Positions 50,762-59,576 are shown, counted from the first letter of the stretch. The stretch: DNA of 64,000 bases from Tumebacillus amylolyticus (GCF_016722965.1 NZ_JAEQNB010000002.1:62001-126000), one strand, 5' to 3'. Notes: generated by a model not told the origin, from the letters alone. Made by a program: numbers and translations.

Positions 50762-51717
50762 CGACGGTCTTGCAAACGCGCAATCTGGAACACGACCACC
50801 CAGACCACGGCAAACCCGATGAACTGCCCGAGGGTGAAACCTTGCTTGAGGAACAGCCAGTTCAGCGTCAGACCGGCCGCCGGAAACGCAAGTTCAGCAA
50901 GCGTCGCGTAGGACGCCGGCGTCTTCGAGAGGCCGCGGTAGTACAGCAAGAGCGAGATCAGGCCCGGAAGCAGGGCTTGCAGCAAGATCATGCCGAACAC
51001 CAGCAGCGTGCCGAAATTGCTCCACATGCTGATGTGGTTCACGCCTTCCGTACCGTTGAGTGCCACCAGCAATGCCAACAGCGGAAGAGCAAACAGGAAG
51101 CGTGCCCCCGTCACCGTTTCAAAACTCATCTTGTTCAAAAGCAGACGACCCATCACGGTCGAACCGCCCCAGAGCACGGCCGCCCCGATGGCAAAGACGG
51201 AAGCCAACATTTCATTTGCCCCTTGGTTTCCATACGGCATCGCGAAGCCGAACGTCAGCAGGTAGGTTCCCGCCAGCGCGATCAGCACATACCAGCCAAA
51301 CCCGCGAGTCAATCGCTCCCCGAGCACGACCCGAGCGAGCAGGAACACGAACACGGGTTGCAGCTTCTGCAACAGCAGGACGACGCTGGCATTGCCCAGC
51401 CCGAACGCCGCTGTGAACAACACGGTCGCGAGCGCCGATCCGCCCCATGAGATGAAGAGGATCGCCCCCCACTCCTTCAAAGACAAGCCCCGCAATTGCT
51501 TGCGGTTGATCCAAAGCACCGGAATGGCGTAGACCGCCAGCAACAGATGCTCCAACAACACGATCTGCGTCGCGCTCAGATAGCTCAGCAACGGCTGGCG
51601 CAAAACGGAGTCGGTGCCCCAGAGGGCCGCTCCCAACGCGATCAGCCAGACGCCGTTCCACCCGGTTACGAGATTGACCCCGGTCATACGGGGCGCACTT
51701 GCATTCACCTTACTCAA
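50758..51717 (-). CDS. EamA/DMT transporter behind an FMN riboswitch, probable riboflavin transporter
   Basis: A 319-residue protein with ten helices in two EamA repeats (WLIALGAALWGTDSVLRQPLLSYLS; AIGAAVLWGGSTVMGRLLLNK). The start is TTG 51717, preceded by AAGGAGG at nine bases; the longer frame runs into the riboswitch terminator. DMT proteins behind RFN elements (RibN, ImpX) import riboflavin, so uptake of riboflavin or a precursor is the best guess from context. Its stop overlaps the start of the radical SAM gene by four bases. Confidence 0.85.
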   Translation of the reverse strand: MSKVNASAPRMTGVNLVTGWNGVWLIALGAALWGTDSVLRQPLLSYLSATQIVLLEHLLLAVYAIPVLWINRKQLRGLSLKEWGAILFISWGGSALATVLFTAAFGLGNASVVLLLQKLQPVFVFLLARVVLGERLTRGFGWYVLIALAGTYLLTFGFAMPYGNQGANEMLASVFAIGAAVLWGGSTVMGRLLLNKMSFETVTGARFLFALPLLALLVALNGTEGVNHISMWSNFGTLLVFGMILLQALLPGLISLLLYYRGLSKTPASYATLAELAFPAAGLTLNWLFLKQGFTLGQFIGFAVVWVVVFQIARLQDRR

Positions 51718-51767
51718 TTCAAAAACCTCCTTCGGAAATTTTCGAACTGAACCAAACACCCTCCGCC

Positions 51768-51815
51768 CAAAAAAGAGACCCTGAACGCCACATGGGCGGT
51801 CAGGGTCTTTTTTGG
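51768..51815 (-). terminator. riboswitch-controlled terminator and antiterminator
   Basis: Terminator AGACCCTGAcCGCC / GGCGtTCAGGGTCT plus T6. The preceding GGTCTCTTTT (51821-51830 region) can pair with AAAAAAGACC, sequestering the 5' arm as an antiterminator. Confidence 0.82.
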
Positions 51816-51875
51816 ATAGCAAAAGAGACCTTCCGATGGTGCGCAAATTTCGCGCAGTGGCGGAAAGACTCAGTT

Positions 51876-52029
51876 ACCTTCTTCCATCCGGACTGTACCG
51901 TCGGCCTTGGGATTGCACCAAGTCAGTCCCGCTTGACGAAGTTTGAACAACGTCAAGCGGGAGTCGCGGGCTGAGACCCACACGGGGGGTCATCACCGCC
52001 GGTCGGGAATTTCACCCTGCCCCGAAGGT
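51876..52029 (-). promoter_or_regulatory. FMN riboswitch (RFN element)
   Basis: On the minus strand all conserved RFN blocks are present: CTTCGGGGCAGGGTGAAATTCCC, shortened here to GGGGCAGGGTGAAATTCCC, then GACCGGCGGT, AGCCCGCGA, TTGGTGCAATCCCAAGGCCG and ACGGTACAGTCCGGATGG with AGAAGG. P1 is ACCTTC (52024-52029) with GAAGGT (51876-51881). A variable stem CCCGCTTGACG / CGTCAAGCGGG is inserted. FMN should terminate transcription of the downstream operon. Confidence 0.95.
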
Positions 52030-52049
52030 ATTTATTCAATTCAAAAATC

Positions 52050-52078
52050 ATCGTACAACGATCGGGATTGTCTGTCAA
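52050..52078 (-). promoter_or_regulatory. promoter of the FMN-riboswitch operon
   Basis: TTGACA (52073-52078), 17-base spacer, TACGAT (52050-52055), about 20 bases before the aptamer. Confidence 0.78.
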
Positions 52079-52085
52079 TCCGATT

Positions 52086-53054
52086 TTATCGTACACACTC
52101 TTCGGCAACCGAATACCGCCAGAGCCCGCCGTCATCTTCGACTTTCAACTTTCCGTCGTGCACCAGCCAATCGAGATGGCCGACCGTCTCGGAGATGATC
52201 AGCGGAAGTTGTTCGAGATGGCGCGGGAACATCGTGAGCGTGATCTCGATGCCGGTGTTGATTCCCGAGCGCACCACATCCAGAACCTTCTCCGCTCGGC
52301 GCTCCATGTTCAGCAGACGCTCGGCGATCAGTTCCTTGTGCCCTCTGACTTCTCCGCCGTGCCCGGCGTATCCGACCTCCCAATCCAGCGCTTGCACTTT
52401 GCGAAGCGCTTCTTGGTACAGCATCAGCATCCGCGGACGTTCCCCGCCCCGACGAATCGGCGGTTCCAGAAACGCATTCGACGAGATGTGCTTGATCAGA
52501 TGGTCGCCGAGCACCATCACACCGCCCTGCTCGTCATACAGCGAGATGTGGTCCAACGCATGACCCGGCGTGTACAGCACTTCATACTCCTCGTGCCCCG
52601 GCACACGGTCGCCCTCTTGCAACTCGACGTCCACATGCCCGACTCCGACATAATCGAGGTAGTCGAACACCTGCCCCAACGCTTTGTCCTTTTGCTCCTC
52701 GTTCAACCCAAGCCCTCGGTACAGGCCCAGATAAAACTCCCGACGCGCGTCTTCGAACTCCGGATTGCGCGAAATCTGCGGCCCCGTGAACGGATGTGCC
52801 AGGACTTTCGCACGACTTCGTTTCACCAAGTTCTCCACCAGCCCGACATGGTCGCAGTGGTAGTGCGTCAACAAAATCTGGTCGAGGTCCTCCACCCGCA
52901 CTCCGACGTTCTGCAGGCCCGCGTCGAGCGCTTCCTGCGCCTCTTGCGTCAACGGTCCGGTATCCACCAGCGTCAAGCAATCTCGGCCTTTCAGCAAATA
53001 CACGTTGATGTTGCCCACCGGAAACGGCGTGGGAATTGGGATCTTATGCAGCAA
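52086..53054 (-). CDS. MBL-fold metallo-hydrolase (LACTB2/YflN-like)
   Basis: A 322-residue protein. Metal motifs: LTHYHCDHVG (HxHxDH), HPFTG, TPGHALDHISLY and VLGDHLI. A helical C-terminal part (ERLLNMERRAEKVLDVV and on) is typical of LACTB2-like members. The start must be TTG 53054 because the frame is closed just upstream; AAGGAG is 11 bases ahead. Substrate unknown. Its stop lies inside the promoter region of the FMN operon. Confidence 0.87.
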   Translation of the reverse strand: MLHKIPIPTPFPVGNINVYLLKGRDCLTLVDTGPLTQEAQEALDAGLQNVGVRVEDLDQILLTHYHCDHVGLVENLVKRSRAKVLAHPFTGPQISRNPEFEDARREFYLGLYRGLGLNEEQKDKALGQVFDYLDYVGVGHVDVELQEGDRVPGHEEYEVLYTPGHALDHISLYDEQGGVMVLGDHLIKHISSNAFLEPPIRRGGERPRMLMLYQEALRKVQALDWEVGYAGHGGEVRGHKELIAERLLNMERRAEKVLDVVRSGINTGIEITLTMFPRHLEQLPLIISETVGHLDWLVHDGKLKVEDDGGLWRYSVAEECVR

Positions 53055-53117
53055 CTCGGCTCACACTCCTTGACTCCCATCGTTTATACCGAACAGTCGG
53101 TAGATATTTCGATTATA

Positions 53118-53152
53118 AAAAAAAGACCCCCGTTCGAAAAGGGGTCTTTTTT
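53118..53152 (-). terminator. intrinsic terminator after the DUF4064-like gene
   Basis: AAAAGACCCC / GGGGTCTTTT hairpin with eight-base loop. Confidence 0.82.
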
Positions 53153-53164
53153 CCTGAACTCTCC

Positions 53165-53506
53165 TTAGGCGACTGCGCCCTTGCCTTTGCGAGCGAAGCC
53201 CATGATCCCCGCGATGAGGAACAGAATCGCCGGCACGGTGTAGAAGAACGAGATGCAGATGAAGCCGACGACCGCCGCGATGAGCATGAACAGCGAGCCG
53301 AGCTTCGTGCTTTTCTTGACGATCCCCGCCCCGACGATGCCCAGCACGGAGACCGCGATGGCGATCCAAGAAGCTGTGGAAACCGTTCCGCTTCCGTCCA
53401 CCTGCAGCGACGCTGCCACACTGCCGAGCAAGACGCCGGAGAACCCGCACAAAATCCCGACAATACCACCGATAAGTCCCATAACAAATTCCGCCGTTCT
53501 CTTCAT
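53165..53506 (-). CDS. DUF4064-like membrane protein
   Basis: A 113-residue protein with four hydrophobic helices. The start MKRTAEFVMGLIGGIVGILCG, the middle WIAIAVSVLGIVGAGIVKKS and the end ILFLIAGIMGFARKG are as in DUF4064 members, which have no known function. GGGGTGAT precedes the ATG. It lies near the 48-residue membrane protein gene on the same strand. Confidence 0.75.
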   Translation of the reverse strand: MKRTAEFVMGLIGGIVGILCGFSGVLLGSVAASLQVDGSGTVSTASWIAIAVSVLGIVGAGIVKKSTKLGSLFMLIAAVVGFICISFFYTVPAILFLIAGIMGFARKGKGAVA

Positions 53507-53604
53507 CGCCTATCACCCCTTCGTCTTTTGCGCCCCTGACGAGAAAGCGCATCCAACGCCATGATATGTGTGAAGAAACGGCGACATTCCACTTGACTTG
53601 GAGC

Positions 53605-53751
53605 TTATCGTTTGCCGGGAGAAGTGTTGGACGAGAGATTGGAAAACTGGAAAGCTCGGAAGATGGTGGCCATGATTCCTTTGTTCGCTGTGCCTGTGAG
53701 GAAGATGACGAACAGCAAGAGGAACGCGATCACATAAAAGAAGATTTTCAT
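53605..53751 (-). CDS. 48-residue single-helix membrane protein
   Basis: A short frame starting ATG 53751, with GGAGG ten bases ahead. One strong helix (IFFYVIAFLLLFVIFLTG) is followed by a polar tail rich in Ser, Asn and Lys. No family is recognised. Size, ribosome site and helix make it a credible small membrane protein. Confidence 0.55.
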   Translation of the reverse strand: MKIFFYVIAFLLLFVIFLTGTANKGIMATIFRAFQFSNLSSNTSPGKR

Positions 53752-53855
53752 GAGCTACCCACCTCCGCTCGCTTAGGTTTCCCCAAAGCAGGGCACAGTA
53801 ACACTCGAAGCACGCACGCGTGAGAGGTCTTTTGAGATTCGTGGGAGGTGTTGCC

Positions 53856-54023
53856 GTGAGCGATGTCAACCTGGATACCCTCGGAATCAAGGAGATTCAA
53901 GCGCTGGCCAAAGAACTTCGCATCCACCCTTCGTACAAAGTCGGCGGCTTGCGCGTCCGCAAGAACAAAGCGGAGCTCCTGCGCGACATCCGCAAATCGT
54001 ACCAATCGGACGACGAAGGGTAA
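53856..54023 (+). CDS. small SAP/Rho-N-like domain protein, 55 aa
   Basis: The product is nearly all one helix-extended-helix unit: LDTLGIKEIQALAKELRI, then YKVGGLRVRKNKAELLRDIRK. This matches SAP or Rho N-terminal-like domains that contact nucleic acid. Start GTG 53856 has GGAGG seven bases ahead. Divergent from the 48-residue gene. Confidence 0.65.
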   Translation: MSDVNLDTLGIKEIQALAKELRIHPSYKVGGLRVRKNKAELLRDIRKSYQSDDEG

Positions 54024-54066
54024 AAAAGAGACGGCACTCCTATCGAGGAGTTGCCGTCTTTTTTTG
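54023..54066. terminator. intrinsic terminator, both directions
   Basis: AGACGGCActCCT / AGGAgtTGCCGTCT hairpin with A6 and T7 flanks. Confidence 0.85.
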
Positions 54067-54075
54067 TGATCGCAT

Positions 54076-54282
54076 CTATAGATTGACGTTATACGTTCCT
54101 GTCTCTCCGCTTTCCAAGAGGCGCTTGGTCTGAATCAGCGCTTTTCTCTGCTCCTCGGTAAGCCCCGAGTCGATCAGGTCTTGCTCCGTCAGTTGCGCCC
54201 CTTTGGCTCCGTGCAAGCGCACGAGGGTTCGCAATACGTGCGGGGTGATGATCTCGATCAATTCCGATCGCGAAAACCGCAT
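54076..54282 (-). CDS. small hypothetical protein, 68 aa
   Basis: A helical soluble protein (MRFSRSELIEIITPHVLRTL start, QLTEQDLIDSGLTEEQRKAL middle). A GAAAGGAG site before the ATG supports it. No family recognised. Confidence 0.6.
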   Translation of the reverse strand: MRFSRSELIEIITPHVLRTLVRLHGAKGAQLTEQDLIDSGLTEEQRKALIQTKRLLESGETGTYNVNL

Positions 54283-54483
54283 GGGTCCTCACTCCTTTCG
54301 CTTTTTCCATCGTAACATAAAAACTTTTTTCGACAAATGAAGGAGTTTTCACACTATTTGACGAACTGGTCAGTATAAAAACGGACAATTTCGTCATGTG
54401 GACAAACACGCGACACGTACACTAGAAGCACCTGTACCTGTTCGCCTTTTTTTAGATTTCAGAACCTTACAGGAGGTGTCGCT

Positions 54484-56259
54484 ATGTCGAACCTGCTCTC
54501 TCTCGTCCACCACTCGGTCGAGAAATACCCCGATCATACCGCCTTGATGTGGAAACAAAACGGAACGTACCAAACGCTGAACTATCGCGCCTTCTGGGAT
54601 CGCATCCAAGGAGTTGCCCACGCCTTGCAAGAGCTCGGCGTCAAACCCGGCAGCAAAGTTGCGATCCTGTCGAACAACTGTCCGGCTTGGACGATCGCCG
54701 ACATCGGGATCATGATGTGCGGAGGAGTCACCACTCCGATCTACCCGACCAGCACCGCAGCGCAAATTGAGTACATCTTGCAGAATGCCGACGTGGAAGC
54801 CGTCCTCGTGGAAACGGACGCCTTGGGAGAACGAGTTCGCTCGGTCGCAACGGAAGCTCTGCACTCGATCATCGTGTTCCATCCGACCGCCACGCCGGAA
54901 CATCCGGGGATGCTGACATTTGACGCGGTGCTTCAACGCGGCCTGCAATTGCTGGGCAAAAAAGGCCCGCAGACCGAATGGAAGTCGATCTCCGACGAAG
55001 AGCTCGCGACGATCGTCCACACGTCCGGCACGACCGGCAATCCCAAGGGCGTGATGCTCACGCACGGCAACTTGTTCGCCAACGTCGACGGATGCCGCGA
55101 ATATCTGCCGACGTTCCCGACCGACGTTGCGTTGTCCTACTTGCCGCTTTCGCATATCTTCGAGCGGACGTGCGGGCAGTTTACGATGCTGACCAACGGC
55201 GCAACGTTCGCGTATTGCGAAGGACTTCCGCACATCACCACCAACTTGATGGAAGTGAAGCCGACCGTCATGACCTCGGTGCCGCGCTTGTTTGAAAAAA
55301 TCTACGACGGCGTCATGAACACCGTGCGCGAAGGGTCGAAGGGCAAGCAAAGAATTTTCCGCCTCGCGATGAAAGTCGGCAAGCAACAGATTACCGCTCC
55401 GACCTTCTCGTCGAAACTTTTGCATCCGTTGCTCGACAAACTGGTGTTCAAAACGATCCGTGATCGCATGGGCGGCAACATCCGCTTGCTCGTCTCGGGC
55501 GGTGCAGCTCTGTCTCCCACGGTCGGTGAATTCCTGAAAATCGCCGGACTCGACGTCTGCGAAGGCTACGGTCTGACGGAAACCTCGCCTGTCATCGCGA
55601 CCAATCCGGTCACCGACTTGCGCATCGGAACTGTCGGCAAACCGCTGTCCAACCTCGATGTGAAGATCGGCTCCGACGGCGAAGTGCTCGCCAAAGGTCC
55701 GTCCGTGATGATCGGCTACTACAAAAACCCGGAAGCAACCCGAGAAGTGTTCACCGAGGACGGCTACTTCATGACGGGCGACATCGGCGAATTCGTGGAC
55801 GGCTACCTGCGCATCGTCGAGCGCAAGAAAAACATCATCGTCCTCGCCACCGGCAAAAACGTCGCTCCGTTCCCGATTGAATCGGCGATCACGCGCTCGC
55901 CGTACATCTCGCAAGCGATTCTGATCGGCGACAAACGCAAGTACGTGTCCGCCCTGCTCGTGCCGGACTTTATCAATCTCGAAAAGTTTGCGGCGGAGAA
56001 TTCTCTGAACCTACCAACCGTTCAGTTGATTGAACATCCCGCGGTGAAAGCGCTTTTTGAAAACGAACTCAAAACGCAACTGATCGACTTCGCCAACTTC
56101 GAACGCCCGAAAAAATTCTCGATCCTGCCCGCCGAACTCACCCTCGAATCGGGTGAACTCACGCCGTCGCTCAAAGTGCGCATGCACGTCCTCCAACAGC
56201 GCTACGCCCGGGAGATCGCAGCGATGTACGAGGAAACGCCGGAAGTCGCGGCGATTTAA
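54484..56259 (+). CDS. AMP-forming long-chain acyl-CoA synthetase
   Basis: A 591-residue ANL-superfamily enzyme. A3 motif TIVHTSGTTGNPKGVMLTHGN, A5 EGYGLTETSP, A7 MTGDIGEFVDGYLRIVERKKN and the A8/A10 hinge GKNVAPFPIES. The 591-residue size and the LSYLPLSHIFERTCGQF block fit the FadD15-like bacterial long-chain group. It activates fatty acids to acyl-CoA at the membrane. AGGAGGTG precedes the ATG. The promoter region has the half-palindrome TGACgaactgGTCA, a possible site for a TetR-type fatty-acid regulator. Followed by a terminator. Confidence 0.92.
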   Translation: MSNLLSLVHHSVEKYPDHTALMWKQNGTYQTLNYRAFWDRIQGVAHALQELGVKPGSKVAILSNNCPAWTIADIGIMMCGGVTTPIYPTSTAAQIEYILQNADVEAVLVETDALGERVRSVATEALHSIIVFHPTATPEHPGMLTFDAVLQRGLQLLGKKGPQTEWKSISDEELATIVHTSGTTGNPKGVMLTHGNLFANVDGCREYLPTFPTDVALSYLPLSHIFERTCGQFTMLTNGATFAYCEGLPHITTNLMEVKPTVMTSVPRLFEKIYDGVMNTVREGSKGKQRIFRLAMKVGKQQITAPTFSSKLLHPLLDKLVFKTIRDRMGGNIRLLVSGGAALSPTVGEFLKIAGLDVCEGYGLTETSPVIATNPVTDLRIGTVGKPLSNLDVKIGSDGEVLAKGPSVMIGYYKNPEATREVFTEDGYFMTGDIGEFVDGYLRIVERKKNIIVLATGKNVAPFPIESAITRSPYISQAILIGDKRKYVSALLVPDFINLEKFAAENSLNLPTVQLIEHPAVKALFENELKTQLIDFANFERPKKFSILPAELTLESGELTPSLKVRMHVLQQRYAREIAAMYEETPEVAAI

Positions 56260-56269
56260 CTTCCGAATT

Positions 56270-56315
56270 TTTGAAAAAAACCGCTCAGCACCCTTACGGG
56301 GCCGAGCGGTTTTTT
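56270..56315 (+). terminator. intrinsic terminator after the acyl-CoA synthetase gene
   Basis: AACCGCTCaGCaCCC / GGGgCcGAGCGGTT hairpin and T6, abutting the next promoter. Confidence 0.85.
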
Positions 56316-56323
56316 GCTAGAAT
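56315..56323 (+). promoter_or_regulatory. extended -10 promoter (TGCTAGAAT) of the MFS gene
   Basis: TGnTAGAAT begins inside the terminator T-tract, 37 bases before the ATG. Confidence 0.6.
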
Positions 56324-56359
56324 GGATTCATCTGTTTTTGCACATCACAAGGAGGTCTC

Positions 56360-57580
56360 ATGCTCTCTTATTTTCAATCCCTGTTGCGTCTGCCACGAGC
56401 TGTGCACTTTTATCTGATCTCGGAGATGGTCTTCGGGGTCGCAATCGGCATGGCGGTCATTTTCAATTTTCATTACTTAGCACTGGGCTTTAACGCGCAG
56501 GTGATCGGGATCGCGACGGCGTGCAACTCGATTGTGACGGCGTTGTGTTCCTACCCGGCGGGCATCTTCACCGACCGCTTCGGTGCGAAAAAAGCGATGG
56601 CGCTCGGCGTCGCCGTCGCCACCCTCGGCTATATCGCCATCCCGCTGGCTTCCACGCCCCTTCAATTGTATCTGGCGCAGGTGTTGCTCGCGGTGGGAAC
56701 TGCGTTCATTATCTCCTGCGAGTTTCCGTACATCATGAGCCTGTGCGAGCGCAAGGAGGACGAGACGACCGCTTTCAACTTGCTGATCGCCGCGTTCACG
56801 TTGACGCTTGCCGTCGGCAACATTCTCGGTACGCATCTGCCGTCGATCATGCCGATGGGCAGCACGATGTACCAGTCCACGATGTTTCTCGTCGCCCTGC
56901 TGTTTGCCATCATGTTCGTCATGCGCTTGTTTCTCCCCGCGCAGTCGGATCGCATCGCCAAGGAGAAGCAAGCGGAGGAGAAACGGACTTCGTGGAAAGT
57001 CGTTCCCTCCCGCCAAGTTCTGCTCTACGTCATCTATGCGACGCTTGCCGGGATGACGTTCGCGCTGATTCAACCGTTGGAGAACGTCATCATGAAGGAG
57101 AGATTTCATCTCTCCGACGACATCATCGGCTATCTGGTTGCGTTCAACTCGTTCCTGAGTTTCCTCACGTCGCTGACATCGCCCTATCTCATGCAGACCG
57201 CCAAGCGCAGATGGTTCCTCTATCTCGGGTTCGGCGGGCACATGCTCGGTCAATTGCTGATGGGACTGACCGTTCCATTCTACGCGTATGCGCCGTTCCT
57301 GCTCGCGCGCGGGGTCGGTTCGCTCACGGTCAATGCCTTTGTAGATGCGTCGATGATGAAAGCTACGAAACTTGAGGAACGAGGTTTGCACTCCGGCCTG
57401 CGCAACCTCTTCCGTTCGTTCGCCGCATCGGGTGCCACCGCACTCTCCGGCTTCATCATCGCCGGCGGGGACTACCAGACGCCGTACTTCCTCGCGTTTT
57501 TGCTTGTGGCCGTGCAGATGGCGTTCTTCATGGTCTCGATTCGCCATCAATTGCGCGAAGATTTGCAAGAGAGTTTTTAG
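56360..57580 (+). CDS. MFS transporter
   Basis: A 406-residue protein with twelve predicted helices. The loop 2-3 signature is seen as GIFTDRFGAKKAMALGV, and the second half starts YVIYATLAGMTFALIQPLENV. Drug or metabolite export is likely; no substrate can be named. AAGGAGG precedes the ATG. Monocistronic. Confidence 0.88.
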   Translation: MLSYFQSLLRLPRAVHFYLISEMVFGVAIGMAVIFNFHYLALGFNAQVIGIATACNSIVTALCSYPAGIFTDRFGAKKAMALGVAVATLGYIAIPLASTPLQLYLAQVLLAVGTAFIISCEFPYIMSLCERKEDETTAFNLLIAAFTLTLAVGNILGTHLPSIMPMGSTMYQSTMFLVALLFAIMFVMRLFLPAQSDRIAKEKQAEEKRTSWKVVPSRQVLLYVIYATLAGMTFALIQPLENVIMKERFHLSDDIIGYLVAFNSFLSFLTSLTSPYLMQTAKRRWFLYLGFGGHMLGQLLMGLTVPFYAYAPFLLARGVGSLTVNAFVDASMMKATKLEERGLHSGLRNLFRSFAASGATALSGFIIAGGDYQTPYFLAFLLVAVQMAFFMVSIRHQLREDLQESF

Positions 57581-57585
57581 ATGGA

Positions 57586-57628
57586 CAAAAAAAGCTGACC
57601 TCCGACTTGGTGCGGAGGTCAGCTTTTT
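57586..57628. terminator. strong bidirectional terminator
   Basis: AAGCTGACCTCCG / CGGAGGTCAGCTT perfect stem between A7 and T7. Confidence 0.92.
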
Positions 57629-57629
57629 T

Positions 57630-58607
57630 TCAACAGGAGAGTTGGCTGTGCCAGTTCCACGCAGACGTGATCAACGTTTCGAGATCGCTGTGCTTGGCGG
57701 TGAAGCCGAGGTCTGCGGCGATCTTGTCCACTTGTGCGACCAGTACGTCCGGGTCGCCCTCACGGCGCGGTGCCAAAATCGTCGGAATTTCACGCCCTGT
57801 GATTCGGCGGGCCGCTTCTACGATTTCAAGCACGGAGTAGCCCTGTCCGGTTCCGACGTTGTAGGAGCCGCTCGGCTTGCCGTTCTCCAACGCTTGCAGG
57901 GCGCGGGCATGCGCGTCTGCCAAGTCTCGTACATGGATGTAATCGCGGACGCAGGTGCCGTCCGGCGTGTTGTAGTCGTTGCCAAAGATCGAAAGAGACT
58001 CACGCTGTCCGAGCGCCGTCTGCAAGACCAGCGGAATCAAGTGCGTCTCCGGATCGTGCGCTTCGCCGATTCGTGCGTCTTCGGAAGCACCGGCTGCATT
58101 GAAATACCGCAGGGCGACCCACTTGAGGCCGTGCAGCGTGTCCATCATCTGCAAATATTGTTCAATGAACAATTTCGAGAGACCGTACGGGTTGATCGGA
58201 TGTGTCGGAGAGTCCTCCGGGATCGGAACTTGGGTCGGAAGTCCGTAGACGGCCGCCGTCGAGGAGAACACGAGTTGTTTCACACCGTTGTCAACCAGCG
58301 CATGCACGAAGAGCTGGGACTTGACGGTGTTGGCTTCGAGGTACTTTGTGGGAAACTTCATCGACTCGCCGACGAGCGACAGGGCGGCGAAATGCACCGC
58401 CGCCGTGATGCGGTGTTTTTTTACAATCTCGGTGATCAGAGCTGCGTCGGAGATGTCTCCTTCATAAAAATGCGGCGTAAGCACCGCGCCACGGTGCCCC
58501 GTCTGCAAATTGTCGAGCACGACAACTTCGTGCCCCTGTTCCATAAGATGGCGGACGGTGTGGCTTCCGATGTAGCCAGCACCGCCTGTCACGAGAATGG
58601 CCGTCAT
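57630..58607 (-). CDS. galE: UDP-glucose 4-epimerase
   Basis: A 325-residue SDR enzyme. NAD site VTGGAGYIGSHTV, catalytic SSTAAVYG and Tyr in NPYGLSKLFIEQ, substrate region YFNAAGASEDARIGE. It interconverts UDP-glucose and UDP-galactose. ATG 58613 overlaps the galU stop, but ATG 58607 has the better nine-base gap to GGAGG and the usual N terminus. Second gene of galU-galE. Confidence 0.95.
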   Translation of the reverse strand: MTAILVTGGAGYIGSHTVRHLMEQGHEVVVLDNLQTGHRGAVLTPHFYEGDISDAALITEIVKKHRITAAVHFAALSLVGESMKFPTKYLEANTVKSQLFVHALVDNGVKQLVFSSTAAVYGLPTQVPIPEDSPTHPINPYGLSKLFIEQYLQMMDTLHGLKWVALRYFNAAGASEDARIGEAHDPETHLIPLVLQTALGQRESLSIFGNDYNTPDGTCVRDYIHVRDLADAHARALQALENGKPSGSYNVGTGQGYSVLEIVEAARRITGREIPTILAPRREGDPDVLVAQVDKIAADLGFTAKHSDLETLITSAWNWHSQLSC

Positions 58608-58609
58608 GC

Positions 58610-59488
58610 TCATCGTCCTCCTTCGCGGACCGTCAGGCTTTCTGCGAGACGCAAGATGTGCTCTTGCAGACGCGGACGGATGTCGTCTCGGCGCAGGGCG
58701 AATTCAAGAGACGCTTCGAGATAGCCCGCGTGGTCGCCGATGTCGTAGCGCTTGCCTTGGACGGTGAAGGCTTTCATTTTTTCCGTGGCGTTCAGGACGT
58801 TGAGCGCGTCGGTCAATTGAATTTCGCCGCCCTTGCCCGGTTCGGTGTGTTCGAGAATCGGGAAAATATCCGGCGTCAGCACGTAGCGACCGATGACCGC
58901 CAAGTTGGACGGCGCTTGTTCGCGCGCCGGTTTCTCGACGATTTGGTCGATGAGGCCTTCCGTGTGGGAGACGATTCCGTACTTGTGAACGTCGCTCCAA
59001 TCGACTTCCTGTACGGCGACTACCGGGCGGGCATGTCGGTGGTAGAGATCGACCATCGATTGCAGGGCCGACGGTTCGGAATGGATGATGTCGTCCCCGA
59101 GCAAGACGGCGAACGGCTCGTCTCCGATGAAGTGGCGGGCGCAGAGAATCGCGTGACCGAGTCCGAGCGGTTCCTTTTGACGAATGTAATGAATGTCGGC
59201 GAGGTTGGCGGTCGACTTGACGATTTCGAGCAAGTCATGCTTGCCTTTCTCTTCCAAGAAGCTTTCCAGTTCGCCTGACTTGTCGAAATAGTCTTCGATG
59301 GCGCGTTTGTTGCGTCCGGTGACGATGAGAATGCTTTCAATGCCGGATGCAACTGCTTCTTCTACGATATATTGAATCGCCGGTTTGTCGACGATCGGCA
59401 TCATTTCTTTGGGAAGTGCTTTGGTCGCCGGAAGAAAGCGGGTGCCAAGCCCGGCGGCCGGGATGATCGCTTTGCGGATTTTGGTCAT
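58610..59488 (-). CDS. galU: UTP-glucose-1-phosphate uridylyltransferase
   Basis: A 292-residue nucleotidyltransferase: KAIIPAAGLGTRFLPATKALPKEMMPIVDKPAIQYIVEEAV, IRQKEPLGLGHAILCARHF and VLLGDDIIH. It makes UDP-glucose for glycolipid, teichoic acid and capsule synthesis. GGAGG precedes the ATG. With galE it supplies UDP-glucose and UDP-galactose. Confidence 0.95.
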   Translation of the reverse strand: MTKIRKAIIPAAGLGTRFLPATKALPKEMMPIVDKPAIQYIVEEAVASGIESILIVTGRNKRAIEDYFDKSGELESFLEEKGKHDLLEIVKSTANLADIHYIRQKEPLGLGHAILCARHFIGDEPFAVLLGDDIIHSEPSALQSMVDLYHRHARPVVAVQEVDWSDVHKYGIVSHTEGLIDQIVEKPAREQAPSNLAVIGRYVLTPDIFPILEHTEPGKGGEIQLTDALNVLNATEKMKAFTVQGKRYDIGDHAGYLEASLEFALRRDDIRPRLQEHILRLAESLTVREGGR

Positions 59489-59514
59489 GGGGCGTTCCTC
59501 CTCTTTGTATGGTG

Positions 59515-59543
59515 AGAATACCTCTTACCAGCGAGAAAATCAA
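59515..59543 (-). promoter_or_regulatory. promoter of galU-galE
   Basis: TTGATT (59538-59543), 17-base spacer, TATTCT (59515-59520). Confidence 0.6.
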
Positions 59544-59576
59544 TAGAGAGTGGGTCAATTTGGAAAATCTGCTGGG

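Noticed and set aside
54394-55914. 506-residue minus-strand frame
   Set aside because: Mirror of the acyl-CoA synthetase gene, which has clear motifs.
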